A stretch of 64,000 nucleotides of DNA from Rosistilla carotiformis (GTDB lineage Bacteria; Planctomycetota; Planctomycetia; Pirellulales; Pirellulaceae), in contig NZ_CP036348.1 in the NCBI RefSeq assembly GCF_007753095.1, positions 3,162,001-3,226,000 of the forward strand. Direction: 5' to 3'. The position numbers and the translations under genes are program-made. A model generated the notes under the pieces. That model had not been told where the DNA came from. It saw only the letters and a program-made list of their open reading frames with translations, and did not search any database. Numbering within the stretch: position 1 is the stretch's first letter; each line of letters opens with the position of its first letter. Below are positions 19,941 to 28,541 of the stretch, in pieces.

Positions 19941-20435
19941 TTAGAAGCCCTTGAACGGATGATCGACATCCTTTTGAGCCAGCATTTCGTCGGCCGATGG
20001 TTTGTTGCCCATCGCGTTGACGATCGCCATCTTGGTGGCGCTGTAGTTGTAGTCGTAGATCTTCTTGTTGTCTTCGGCTTCGGGGTGAATGAAGACACCG
20101 CAGACGATCACGAGGCTTTCAGCTTGGTCGGCAGGGATCACGCCGTCGCCAACCGAATCGGCAACTGCTTTGGCAACCGCGGCCTGTGCAGGGCCAAACA
20201 TTTGAACCGCTTGCTTCATTCCCTTGATCGTAACTTTGGTGACCATCACGGTTGCGGGTTTGACGGCAACGTTTGGCGCCAAGACGGCCAGCAGGTTGGT
20301 GTGCCCTTCGCTTTGGTTGGCCAGGGCGTTTGCAAACGCGACGCCAACGGGACCATCTTTGCTACCGATCATCAGGTCGATGTGCGCGATTTCGTTACCA
20401 TCGCCATCAAGTGCTTCGCCGATGTAAAATTGCAT
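19941..20435 (-). CDS. fae: Formaldehyde-activating enzyme
   Basis: Condenses formaldehyde with tetrahydromethanopterin to methylene-tetrahydromethanopterin. The 164-residue protein matches the family over its full length: MQFYIGEALDGDGNEIAHIDL with the catalytic histidine (H18 here, His17 in the mature numbering of the Methylobacterium enzyme), then GPVGVAFANALA, HTNLLAVLAPN and the C-terminal ALAxKD-like segment. ATG 20435 starts directly at the conserved sequence; the frame is open upstream but unrelated. Planctomycetes are known to carry these genes, shared with methylotrophic bacteria and methanogens. A strong terminator follows, and the ATP-grasp gene diverges on the other side. Confidence 0.96.
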   Translation of the reverse strand: MQFYIGEALDGDGNEIAHIDLMIGSKDGPVGVAFANALANQSEGHTNLLAVLAPNVAVKPATVMVTKVTIKGMKQAVQMFGPAQAAVAKAVADSVGDGVIPADQAESLVIVCGVFIHPEAEDNKKIYDYNYSATKMAIVNAMGNKPSADEMLAQKDVDHPFKGF

Positions 20436-20763
20436 TCGAGTTTTCTCCAGCCAACGGTTGTTGAATTGCTCGCCTGGGGTGGCGAAACATGGTGGACTAC
20501 GAGCCAGCGGCAATCCCCAACAGAAGGTTGGTCAGTCCAAAGATCGTCGGCGAGCCGTCCCAGCAGAGTTCTGTCAGAATGCCTCGCTCGCGCTTCGGGC
20601 TGGTGAAAGGCAACCAATCGCTGCCTTTCACGGTGACTCCACTCAGCTACTAAGAACCCGAAAAGTTACCAGAGTCCCAGGGGGATGCAAATCCCCGAAT
20701 CCGCTGGATTCGCCCACTTGCGGCCGAATATCGTCATCCATCCTCCCTACTGAAGAGCCAGAC
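20436..20763. promoter_or_regulatory. Divergent fae / ATP-grasp regulatory region with two hairpins
   Basis: A perfect 10-bp inverted repeat GTGAAAGGCA / TGCCTTTCAC lies at 20603-20612 and 20622-20631 with a 9-base centre. Separately, GGGGAT-GCAA-ATCCCC at 20691-20706 forms a 6-bp stem closed by a GNRA-type GCAA loop, extendable by CCAG / CTGG pairs outside it. The first may be an operator shared by both promoters, the second a 5' leader structure of the ATP-grasp transcript. Function is inferred from position only. Confidence 0.4.
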
Positions 20764-21873
20764 GTGTCATTTTTCGCGACCGGGAATATCGTTTTCGTGG
20801 GAGCCACCGCACGTGCTCCGGCTGAATCCGCCGCACGCGGAGGTTGGCAAGTGGCTGCGATCGACATGTTTGGCGACTGCGATTTGCGTGACGTCTGCGC
20901 CATGTGGTTCCCATTGTCGGCAGCGGGATCGCTCGTCGATCGGCTGGCTCGATTGCCTGCTGGCCCGGTGATGCCGCTGGGCGGAATGGAATCCCGAACC
21001 GAGGAACTGGAAGCCTTGCGAGCCTCGCGACCGGTTCTCGCCCCGACGGCGGAACAGCATCGCCAGCTGAGCGATCCTACGTGGCTCGATCGCGTCGCGG
21101 CGGAATCGGGGATCTGTAGGCCTCTGCGGCGGCAATCCAAGCCCGTCACGGCAGCCGATTGGTTGTACAAAAAAGCGGCGTCCACGGGAGGGCTGGGGGT
21201 CGAGCGAGCGTCGGCGTTCCCCGAATCGCTCGCAAGCGATGGTTGGTTCGAACGACAGGTTCCGGGGCGCAGCTGGGGTGTCAACTTTCTTACCTGTGGC
21301 GATCGAGTGGATCTGTTGGGGGTTGCCGCAAGCGTGCGAAGCCGGCATCCGCCCAAGCCTTTTCAATATGAGGGATCGATCGGTTTGCCGACGGTTTCGG
21401 CCCCGATCCGGCAACGTTTACTCGCGTTGGGAGAAAACATCGTCCGCCAAACGCAGTTGCGCGGTCTGTTTGGCATCGATGTGATCATCGATCGCGATCG
21501 AACCGTTTGGCTATTGGAGATCAACCCTCGTTGGACGGCATCGATGGAGTTGTTTGATCGGGGGCCCCAGCCACTGTTTCAGAGGCACGTCGATGCATGG
21601 TTGGACAAGGACGTTCCAAACCAAACCGCAGATGCGATGCCCATCGGCAAGCGGGTGCTTTATGCCGCCCGGACGCTGCGGTTCGATGGGGAGCGTTTGG
21701 GCGATGCTTTGCCCTCGGCGATTCGGATCGCCGATCGACCGGCCGATGGCACAGAAATTCCACGCGGGCAACCGATCTGTTCGTTGCTCGCTCAGGGAGC
21801 ATGTCCGCGTGGGCTCGCGTATCGTCTAGCAACGGCCTGTCGAATCCTGCGACGCGCCGCCGCGGGCGCGTGA
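20764..21873 (+). CDS. ATP-grasp domain protein of the C1 locus
   Basis: Protein of 369 residues with an ATP-grasp-like C-terminal half: the lysine-containing DWLYKKAASTGGLGVERA segment, GRSWGVNFL, and the metal/ATP-binding region GLFGIDVIIDRDRTVWLLEINPR with the paired Asp and Glu-x-Asn. The N-terminal part (IVFVGATARAPAESAARGGW) looks like a small nucleotide-binding or pre-ATP-grasp domain. ATP-grasp proteins linked to fae clusters are known in methylotrophs (the orf17 type) and are thought to act in tetrahydromethanopterin synthesis; that role is inferred here from the divergent position next to fae. The GTG start at 20764 has GAAGAG upstream; the open frame extends 102 codons further but covers the hairpin region. 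Confidence 0.8.
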   Translation: MSFFATGNIVFVGATARAPAESAARGGWQVAAIDMFGDCDLRDVCAMWFPLSAAGSLVDRLARLPAGPVMPLGGMESRTEELEALRASRPVLAPTAEQHRQLSDPTWLDRVAAESGICRPLRRQSKPVTAADWLYKKAASTGGLGVERASAFPESLASDGWFERQVPGRSWGVNFLTCGDRVDLLGVAASVRSRHPPKPFQYEGSIGLPTVSAPIRQRLLALGENIVRQTQLRGLFGIDVIIDRDRTVWLLEINPRWTASMELFDRGPQPLFQRHVDAWLDKDVPNQTADAMPIGKRVLYAARTLRFDGERLGDALPSAIRIADRPADGTEIPRGQPICSLLAQGACPRGLAYRLATACRILRRAAAGA

Positions 21874-21876
21874 AGG

Positions 21877-22332
21877 CTATTGCGTCGCCAACGCGGAGGC
21901 AGACGGGGCGAACTCCAACACCGTGTAGGGTCCGTGTTCGTTTTCATCGACGCGAATCGCACGCCAACCGCGCGACCGATAGAATCCCATTGCGGCGTGA
22001 TTGGCATTGGCGCACTTCAGCGTCCAGGGGCGGGGAAGCCAATTTTCGAGCGAAGCCAATAACAAGCTGCCAACGCCCTGATTTCGGAAGCGGGAATCGA
22101 CATACAGATGGTGGATGAACGCTTCGGGACGCCAGACCGAGACCAAGCCTTGGACCACGTTGGCGTCATCGCAGCAAACGAAAACGTCTTCGTCGACCGA
22201 CACGGCCGCAAAATCAGTCAGCTGACGCGATGCGGGTGGCAGCCAATCGGCGGTGCGGATTGCATCACGAAAGATTTTCGCCGCGGCGATCAAATCCTCC
22301 GGCGTCGCGGTACGGATGATTTTCGTTTGCAT
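21877..22332 (-). CDS. GNAT-family N-acetyltransferase
   Basis: Protein of 151 residues with GNAT features: an N-terminal RTATPEDLIAAAKIFRDA helix region, the beta-4 strand FIHHLYVDSRFRNQGVGSLLLASLE containing the acetyl-CoA pyrophosphate-binding motif (RNQGVG), and the C-terminal ANHAAMGFYRSRGW segment typical of this fold. The substrate is unknown; small GNATs acetylate amines, amino acids or protein N-termini. The stop is only 3 bases beyond the convergent ATP-grasp stop, and the gene follows the giant surface-protein gene after 71 bases on the same strand. Confidence 0.88.
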   Translation of the reverse strand: MQTKIIRTATPEDLIAAAKIFRDAIRTADWLPPASRQLTDFAAVSVDEDVFVCCDDANVVQGLVSVWRPEAFIHHLYVDSRFRNQGVGSLLLASLENWLPRPWTLKCANANHAAMGFYRSRGWRAIRVDENEHGPYTVLEFAPSASALATQ

Positions 22333-22403
22333 GGATTCATCTCCCCAACAGACTCCCGGCGGTGCTGAGAGTCTCTTCGGGAAAACGCGATGCGAATCGC
22401 GAC

Positions 22404-25400
22404 CTAAAACATACTTCGCAGCGCTTCATCGACATCGTCGACCGAGGGCGTTCGGCGAGTCCCCGTGGACAAGCTTTCGAGCATCAGTTCACTGTCGCCA
22501 TGATCCAAGCCCAAGTGATGCCCTTGTTCATGCAGAACCACCGTCAACAGGTCGATTGCATCGCTCGCTGTCGATGTCGTGTGGGATGCGAATTCGCTGT
22601 CGTCCAATGGCGTCGCATCGATAAACCACCCGAACCCGGCGGCATCGGAATCGATCAGGATCCGATCCGACTGGGCGAGCCCCAGGAGATCCTCGTCGAG
22701 ATCCGCGATTTCGAATGCGAGATCGCGCAACCGCTGCACGCTTTGCGAATCCAAACCGGCATGCTGCCAAACATCCAAGCTGGCTGCATAGATCGTGGCC
22801 AGATCACTTTCATCGATCGAAGCTGCCGCAGCGTTGGTCGCCGGTTGGCCAGCGGCTCGCAGCGGGAACGCGACACCATCCTCGTTGCGAATCGTGATCG
22901 ACGTTGCGTCGGTGGCACCAAGGGCCGTGACGTTGATGATCAGGTTCGCATTTTCGATCTCTTGGTTATTGATCGCCTGAATCAAAATCGATGCGGAAGT
23001 GGAATTCGCAGGAACGACGATTCTTTGGCTTTGGACGGTGTAGTGTCGCCCCATGACCGCCGTGCCGCTGAAAACAAGGTTCACGATCGTGTCGGTCGTT
23101 GCCGGCGACGAGAGAACGGCCGTCAAGCGACTGATCCCTCCGTCTTCGATGATCACGGCGGCGTCCGTTTGCAGCGAAACCGTGGGGGCATCGTCATCGA
23201 CAATCGCGACCGACAAGGGATCTTGTTCCACGGGGGACGCACCATGGGCAGCGAAGATCTCAACGTTAAAGCTCTCGCCTTCATCGTCCAACAGGTCGTT
23301 GACCGCGTTGGCCGAAACGGTTCCTGTCAGGTTGCCCGCTGAGATGCGGATCTCGGGCGGGATGATGAAATCGGCATTCAACGTCGCGGTTCCGCTGAAG
23401 GCCAGTTCGATCACGACATCGCCAGCGGACAACGAATCGAGCGTCGCGGTGAAGGTGACAAAGCCGCCACTTTCGGGCATCGAGTTGCCCGATGCGGACA
23501 ACGTCACGCTGGGTGGTGGCGCATCGGCGTCGATAAGATTGATCGTGGTGGATTGAAGTCCCAGTTCGGTGGCTCCTACGACACCCAATACATCGATGAT
23601 GATCGCTTCATCGGTTTCGTCGATGCCATCTTGCAACGTCGTCAACGTCACGGTCGCGGAGGTTTGCCCAGCAGGGATGATCAACGACGTCGGCCCCGTG
23701 AAATCTGCCGACACGGTCGCGGTTCCGTTTGCATAGCCGAGGGTTACTTCGACATCTTGGGTCGCCGCGTAAGACAGGGTTGCCGTCACGGTTGCCGCTG
23801 TGCCTTCGGTGACGATCGACGGCGTCGACGCGATCACCAGTGAAGGCAATGGGATGGTGTCGTCGTCGATGACCATAATCGTTGCCTGTTGCTGTCCGTT
23901 TTCCACGGCACCCACGACGCTTTCGATGGTCAACGCGATCTGTTCGGCATCGCCTTCGTCGATGACATCGTTTTGGCTGGTAATCGTGGCTGTGGCAGTG
24001 GTCGCTCCGGCGGGGATCGTGACGACTGCGGTGCTGATCGTGTAGTCGGCGTTGAGCGTGGCGGCTCCACCCAGCCCCAATGTCACGGTCACCGGTGTCG
24101 CCAACGCTTGGGACAGGCTGAGCGTTACAACCGAGGTGTTCGACGTGGTGTTTTCGGTAATCGCAGTTTGCGAGACCGTCATCGTGACATTCGCCGTCGG
24201 GGCGGTCGCCAATTCGACATTGCCAAAGTCGTTATTCACCGAGGCTTGTCCGTCGGCCAGGGTTATCAAATAGAATCCTGGATCCGCCGAGACGGTCGTT
24301 GTATGGATGGCGATCCCGCCAGCGGCAAACGCCACGACATAATCGAGTTGATCGTCGCCATCGAGATTGGCGACGGCGATCGATTTCGCCAACAACGGAT
24401 TGAAATTCGGAATCGACTGCAGCAATTGGTTCGTCGCGTAGGTGAACGTCCCGTTGCCGTTATTGATCCACAGTGATTCGCCCCCTTCGCGGTTGGCGAT
24501 CAGCAGATCGGGCAGTCCATCGCGGTTGAAATCGGTCACGTCGAGTGCTTCGGGACGTTCCCGCGTATCGCCGTTGGCACCCGTATTAACCGCTCGGGCG
24601 TCGAAGGGGGTGAAGTCCCCTTTGCCATCGCCTAGGAAGGTGCGGATCGTGTTGGTCCCCGAATCCGCGACGACCAAATCGTTTTTGCCATCGGCGTTGA
24701 TGTCGAGCAACAAGACATCGGTCGGATTGGTCAGTCCGCTGATGGTGTCGAGCAGCGTGAACGACCCGTTGTCACCGGTAAAGATCGAAACGCTTCCGGC
24801 GCTGTAATTAGCCACTGCCAAGAGATCTTGGCCATCGCTGGCCAATTGTTGCAATGCCAGCGCGACCGGTTGGTCGCCGGTTTCCAGTTGAACCGGCAAA
24901 GCAAAGTTACCGCCTCCGGTTCCGATTAGAATCGATACGTTGTTCGAACGGTGATTGGCAACCAACAGATCGACGATCCCATCGTCGTTCAAATCGCGGG
25001 ACGCTAGGTCGGTAGGCCCGTCACCAGCAGGAATGTATTGGAACGAAGTGTTGTAGCCGGTTTCGGTGCCGACAAACAATTGTATCCCATTGGCCTGTGA
25101 TCCGCCTTGCGCATTCCCCTGGATGCCAGCCGACGCGACCACCAAATCGGCGATCCCGTCGCCGGTGAAATCTTGATCGGCAATCACCGCCTGAGGTCGG
25201 GAATCGTTAGGCAGCGGAAGCGTTGACTGTGCAAAGTTGCCACCGCCATTGTTGGTCAACAACGCAATATTGGATTCCCGTTTCGTGGAAACCGAATATT
25301 CGTTGGCAACGACAATGTCGAGGTCCCCGTCGTGATCGAAGTCGACAACCGTTGTGAATCCGACATAGTCGCCGGTTTCGACGGAAATGTTTTGAGACGT

Positions 25401-28280
25401 GATCATCCGTGGAAAGCTCTGTCGCCATCCGGTCTGAGCCTGTTCGCGGACGCTGTAGTTGGCAGCCAGTAGATTCTCGAAACGGTACTCCCCTTGGGCG
25501 TCGGTGACCGATGTCGGTTCGCCGGTATCGAGGGATCCGTTGTTGTTTAAGTCCAGATAGATCGTCCAGCCGGGGAGCGTGGGTTCGTTAGGGTCACGGG
25601 ATCCGTTGTCGTTCAAGTCGTGAAACTTTTCACCCTGGATCGAAGCGGTGCCGCCAGTGCCGCCGCCTCCGTTGTTGGTAATCGTTACGGTGATGGTTCC
25701 CGTCGATTCGAGTCCCAGTTGGTCGGCGACGGTGTAGGTGAACGTCTCGGTGCCGGTGATCCCCGCGACGGGAGTGTAGATCACGCCCATCGCGCCCGGG
25801 AGGAGTTCCACCAAGCCACCGCGGTTGCCATAGGTGAAGGCGCTGATCGCCACGGTTTCGCCCACGACGCCGGCTTCGCCAAGACCAGGACTGATAACGC
25901 TGGACACATCGATGGTCAACGAACTGGTGGTGGCGGTGTTGATCGTCACCGCGCGATCCCCGGCAACCGGTGGATCGTTGATCGCCACAACATCGATCGA
26001 AACAAGTGTTGGATCGCTCGTCTCGGTGCCATCGGTCATCGTGTAGTAGAACGAATCGACCGCCAAGCCAAACTGATTTGCGGGAGGAGTGTAGCGGAAT
26101 GTGCCGTTGGCTAGCACTTCAACCGTACCCAGGGTGCTTGACGAATCAATACCGACCAAGCGTTTGGTGCCCGATGTGATGGTGTCGTTGTTCAATAGTT
26201 CCGCCGCCACGCTTAACGTCGTGGGGGTGTCCTCGTTGACCGTTACCGTATCGGGCACGCCGGTGGGACCAAAGGGATTGATGATCACGACGTTGATGGT
26301 TGTGGCGCCACTGTTGTCGCCCTGCTGTCCATCGGTGAACGCAACGTCAATGATGTCGTTGGCGACATTGCTGGTCGGGGCAACATAGACCAAATTGTTA
26401 CCTGTGGAATTCCTCACTTGCCCGTGCGTCGCCGAGACCTCCGTGATACTGAAGCTGCGCGATTCGTTGGCCGGTTGCGGCAACATGAACGATGTGTAAG
26501 GAATCGCGACCGTTTGGCCGCGGGGAACGGTGATGGTGATCTCTTGGGCCTGCGGTGGATCGTTGATCGACGCGACTTCGACGACGACCGTTCCGGTGGC
26601 TAGGTCGACCCCGTTACTGATCTCGTAGGTGAACGTGTCGTTGCCGAAAAAGTCGGCATTGGGTTTATAAAAGACCTCTCCTTGGACAACGCTTGTCGTG
26701 CCGTTTGCCGCGGGGCCGACCGAAAGCACGGTCAATTCGCCCGCCGAGGGGAGGTCGTTCGCCAGCACATCAAACCGTGTGTTGGGGGCGTCCTCGTTGA
26801 TCGGGAAGTTGTCTTGCACCGCCTGGATCGGCAATTCCGTGGGAATCACAAAGCGACCAATCACCAACCCGGTGCGATCGTCCGGTTCCGTTGCCGGATC
26901 GTCAGCCAGCACGATGGAGATCATATCGTCCGTTAACGCGATATCCGACGTGGCGCTCGACCCGTACAACGCGATCTCGGAACCGCGTTCATTGTCCGGC
27001 AGGTCGAGCGTAAAGGTCACTGCATCTTGTGGGCGGACCGCCTGCATCTCGATGCTGAACGCTTCAAAATGATCCAGCAAATTGGGATGTGTCAGCGCAT
27101 CGTCGTAAAGGCCATTGGTCTTCCCAGGGCCTACACCGCCGACCTCGTCGAACGTTTCGCGATTTCCGGGGTTGTAGACTCCCGAACGCACGTCGCCGTA
27201 GATCACGCGGTCGTCTAACGACGAACTGCGGTAATCGATGTTGTAGACAAGCGAATTGGGATTGATTTGCGTTTGGTCGGCTGACGTGAAGACGGGCACT
27301 TCCGTCAGCGACCCGGCGACCGCTGCACCTGTCAGCTTGCTCGTGTCGACAACCAGGTTGGGAATGTTGGTGAACTCCGCGCTGTCACCCACGAAACGGA
27401 TGATGTACCGGAACGATTCCCCCGTGCCAACTTGACCATTTTCGCGTCCGTTGCGGGCCGCTTCGGTGACCGACACCGTTCCTTCACCCAAACCAAGGCC
27501 CTCTTCGATTGCGATTTTAATCGCCTCTTCGGGGTCACTTTGAAGCGTCGGGATGTCCGGGTTGGTACTGGTGAGGAGGACGTCCGCAATCCGCTGGGGT
27601 TGGTCGGCGAACGATAGGCTGAACGCGCCCGATGCATCATCGAGGTTCTCGGACAGTTCGATGATTTGCGTTTCGCTGAGCACCGGACGGAACGAATCGA
27701 TGCCCGTGGCTAAGATGTCGACGTACAGCGAGAAGACGCCAAAGCGGTTAGAAAACTGGCTGCGGAGGTCGGTGTAGCGGACTTCCAAGTCGAATTTTTC
27801 GCCCACTTCGACTTCGAAATTGCGTGAGTCTTCGGCCAGCAGGGATGTGCCGTTTTGGGTGACGTCCAGTTCGATACTCAGCAACGGATCGGTTTCCGCC
27901 TCACCCCTGTTCAAGCGATTGATCACGATCAACGCGTCCAGCGGCGATAGCGACCCGTCGGCATTCACATCGGTAAAACGATTCGTCGTGGCGGTGCTGG
28001 AATCCAGTTCCCCCACGCCGCGGCGGGCCAGTTCGTTGATCACGATCAAAGCGTCGTTGGGGGTGACGCGAAAATCGGCGTTGACGTCTTCGGCGACCAA
28101 ATAATTGTGGTTCGCCGTCAGGGTGGTCGGAGCCAAATCGGCGGCCAGCAATTGGCGTGGTTCCAGCGATTCAGTGATCAATGACCGCAGCCGACGGTGC
28201 TTTGCTAGAGGAGTTGCCTTCCGTGAGCTGTTACGATTGCTGCCCGCGCCAAAAAAGCGTCCGATATTTTTTAACGACAT
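22404..28280 (-). CDS. Giant surface protein with dockerin, cadherin-like, FG-GAP and Calx-beta modules and a metzincin motif
   Basis: Secreted multidomain protein of 1958 residues. The N-terminus has a planctomycete-type LEPRQLLAAD motif near residues 40-48, then two dockerin-like repeats (VNADFRVTPNDALIVINEL and VNADGSLSPLDALIVINRL). The middle holds beta-rich tandem cadherin-like repeats (INEDAPNTRFDVLANDL, VNEDTPTTLSVAAELLNND). An SdrD B-type domain (GEKFHDLNDNGSRDPNE) starts near residue 880, FG-GAP/VCBS repeats span about 970-1330 and four Calx-beta domains about 1360-1785. The C-terminal region contains HEQGHHLGLDH (H1917, H1921, H1927), a complete HExxHxxGxxH zinc signature. It is probably cell-surface attached or secreted, in adhesion, calcium-dependent assembly or proteolysis. 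No Ala-Gly-rich anchor is visible. Confidence 0.9.
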   Translation of the reverse strand: MSLKNIGRFFGAGSNRNSSRKATPLAKHRRLRSLITESLEPRQLLAADLAPTTLTANHNYLVAEDVNADFRVTPNDALIVINELARRGVGELDSSTATTNRFTDVNADGSLSPLDALIVINRLNRGEAETDPLLSIELDVTQNGTSLLAEDSRNFEVEVGEKFDLEVRYTDLRSQFSNRFGVFSLYVDILATGIDSFRPVLSETQIIELSENLDDASGAFSLSFADQPQRIADVLLTSTNPDIPTLQSDPEEAIKIAIEEGLGLGEGTVSVTEAARNGRENGQVGTGESFRYIIRFVGDSAEFTNIPNLVVDTSKLTGAAVAGSLTEVPVFTSADQTQINPNSLVYNIDYRSSSLDDRVIYGDVRSGVYNPGNRETFDEVGGVGPGKTNGLYDDALTHPNLLDHFEAFSIEMQAVRPQDAVTFTLDLPDNERGSEIALYGSSATSDIALTDDMISIVLADDPATEPDDRTGLVIGRFVIPTELPIQAVQDNFPINEDAPNTRFDVLANDLPSAGELTVLSVGPAANGTTSVVQGEVFYKPNADFFGNDTFTYEISNGVDLATGTVVVEVASINDPPQAQEITITVPRGQTVAIPYTSFMLPQPANESRSFSITEVSATHGQVRNSTGNNLVYVAPTSNVANDIIDVAFTDGQQGDNSGATTINVVIINPFGPTGVPDTVTVNEDTPTTLSVAAELLNNDTITSGTKRLVGIDSSSTLGTVEVLANGTFRYTPPANQFGLAVDSFYYTMTDGTETSDPTLVSIDVVAINDPPVAGDRAVTINTATTSSLTIDVSSVISPGLGEAGVVGETVAISAFTYGNRGGLVELLPGAMGVIYTPVAGITGTETFTYTVADQLGLESTGTITVTITNNGGGGTGGTASIQGEKFHDLNDNGSRDPNEPTLPGWTIYLDLNNNGSLDTGEPTSVTDAQGEYRFENLLAANYSVREQAQTGWRQSFPRMITSQNISVETGDYVGFTTVVDFDHDGDLDIVVANEYSVSTKRESNIALLTNNGGGNFAQSTLPLPNDSRPQAVIADQDFTGDGIADLVVASAGIQGNAQGGSQANGIQLFVGTETGYNTSFQYIPAGDGPTDLASRDLNDDGIVDLLVANHRSNNVSILIGTGGGNFALPVQLETGDQPVALALQQLASDGQDLLAVANYSAGSVSIFTGDNGSFTLLDTISGLTNPTDVLLLDINADGKNDLVVADSGTNTIRTFLGDGKGDFTPFDARAVNTGANGDTRERPEALDVTDFNRDGLPDLLIANREGGESLWINNGNGTFTYATNQLLQSIPNFNPLLAKSIAVANLDGDDQLDYVVAFAAGGIAIHTTTVSADPGFYLITLADGQASVNNDFGNVELATAPTANVTMTVSQTAITENTTSNTSVVTLSLSQALATPVTVTLGLGGAATLNADYTISTAVVTIPAGATTATATITSQNDVIDEGDAEQIALTIESVVGAVENGQQQATIMVIDDDTIPLPSLVIASTPSIVTEGTAATVTATLSYAATQDVEVTLGYANGTATVSADFTGPTSLIIPAGQTSATVTLTTLQDGIDETDEAIIIDVLGVVGATELGLQSTTINLIDADAPPPSVTLSASGNSMPESGGFVTFTATLDSLSAGDVVIELAFSGTATLNADFIIPPEIRISAGNLTGTVSANAVNDLLDDEGESFNVEIFAAHGASPVEQDPLSVAIVDDDAPTVSLQTDAAVIIEDGGISRLTAVLSSPATTDTIVNLVFSGTAVMGRHYTVQSQRIVVPANSTSASILIQAINNQEIENANLIINVTALGATDATSITIRNEDGVAFPLRAAGQPATNAAAASIDESDLATIYAASLDVWQHAGLDSQSVQRLRDLAFEIADLDEDLLGLAQSDRILIDSDAAGFGWFIDATPLDDSEFASHTTSTASDAIDLLTVVLHEQGHHLGLDHGDSELMLESLSTGTRRTPSVDDVDEALRSMF

Positions 28281-28475
28281 AACGTCTTGCTGCCTGTCTA
28301 AGTGGTGGTGCCTGGTCCGCCAATCGTAGCGTTTCTGGCAAGCGGCAAGGGGACCGCTCGCTCAGGAATGCCTCGGGATGCGCTCAATCGACGCGTTTTC
28401 CTTACTTTCAGAAGTGCGCCCGTTTCAGAGGCACAATCTAATCCAACGTGGGGATTAAAGCATCGGTTTTGCCCG

Positions 28476-28501
28476 AAAAAAAGGTATAACCCTACCTTTT
28501 T
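28476..28501 (-). terminator. Intrinsic terminator of the sulfatase gene
   Basis: Stem AAAAAGGTA / TACCTTTTT (28478-28486 and 28493-28501) with a 6-base loop; in the minus direction the stem ends in a run of seven T residues. It lies about 40 bases after the sulfatase stop and before the start of the giant gene. Confidence 0.75.
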
Positions 28502-28541
28502 GGTGTTCGCGTGAGCATGTGATTCTGGCCTGCGCGATGGA

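Noticed and set aside
22362-23342. Plus-strand frame of 326 codons overlapping the giant gene
   Set aside because: It lies antisense to the Calx-beta and C-terminal region of the giant protein, and its translation shows no domain features.
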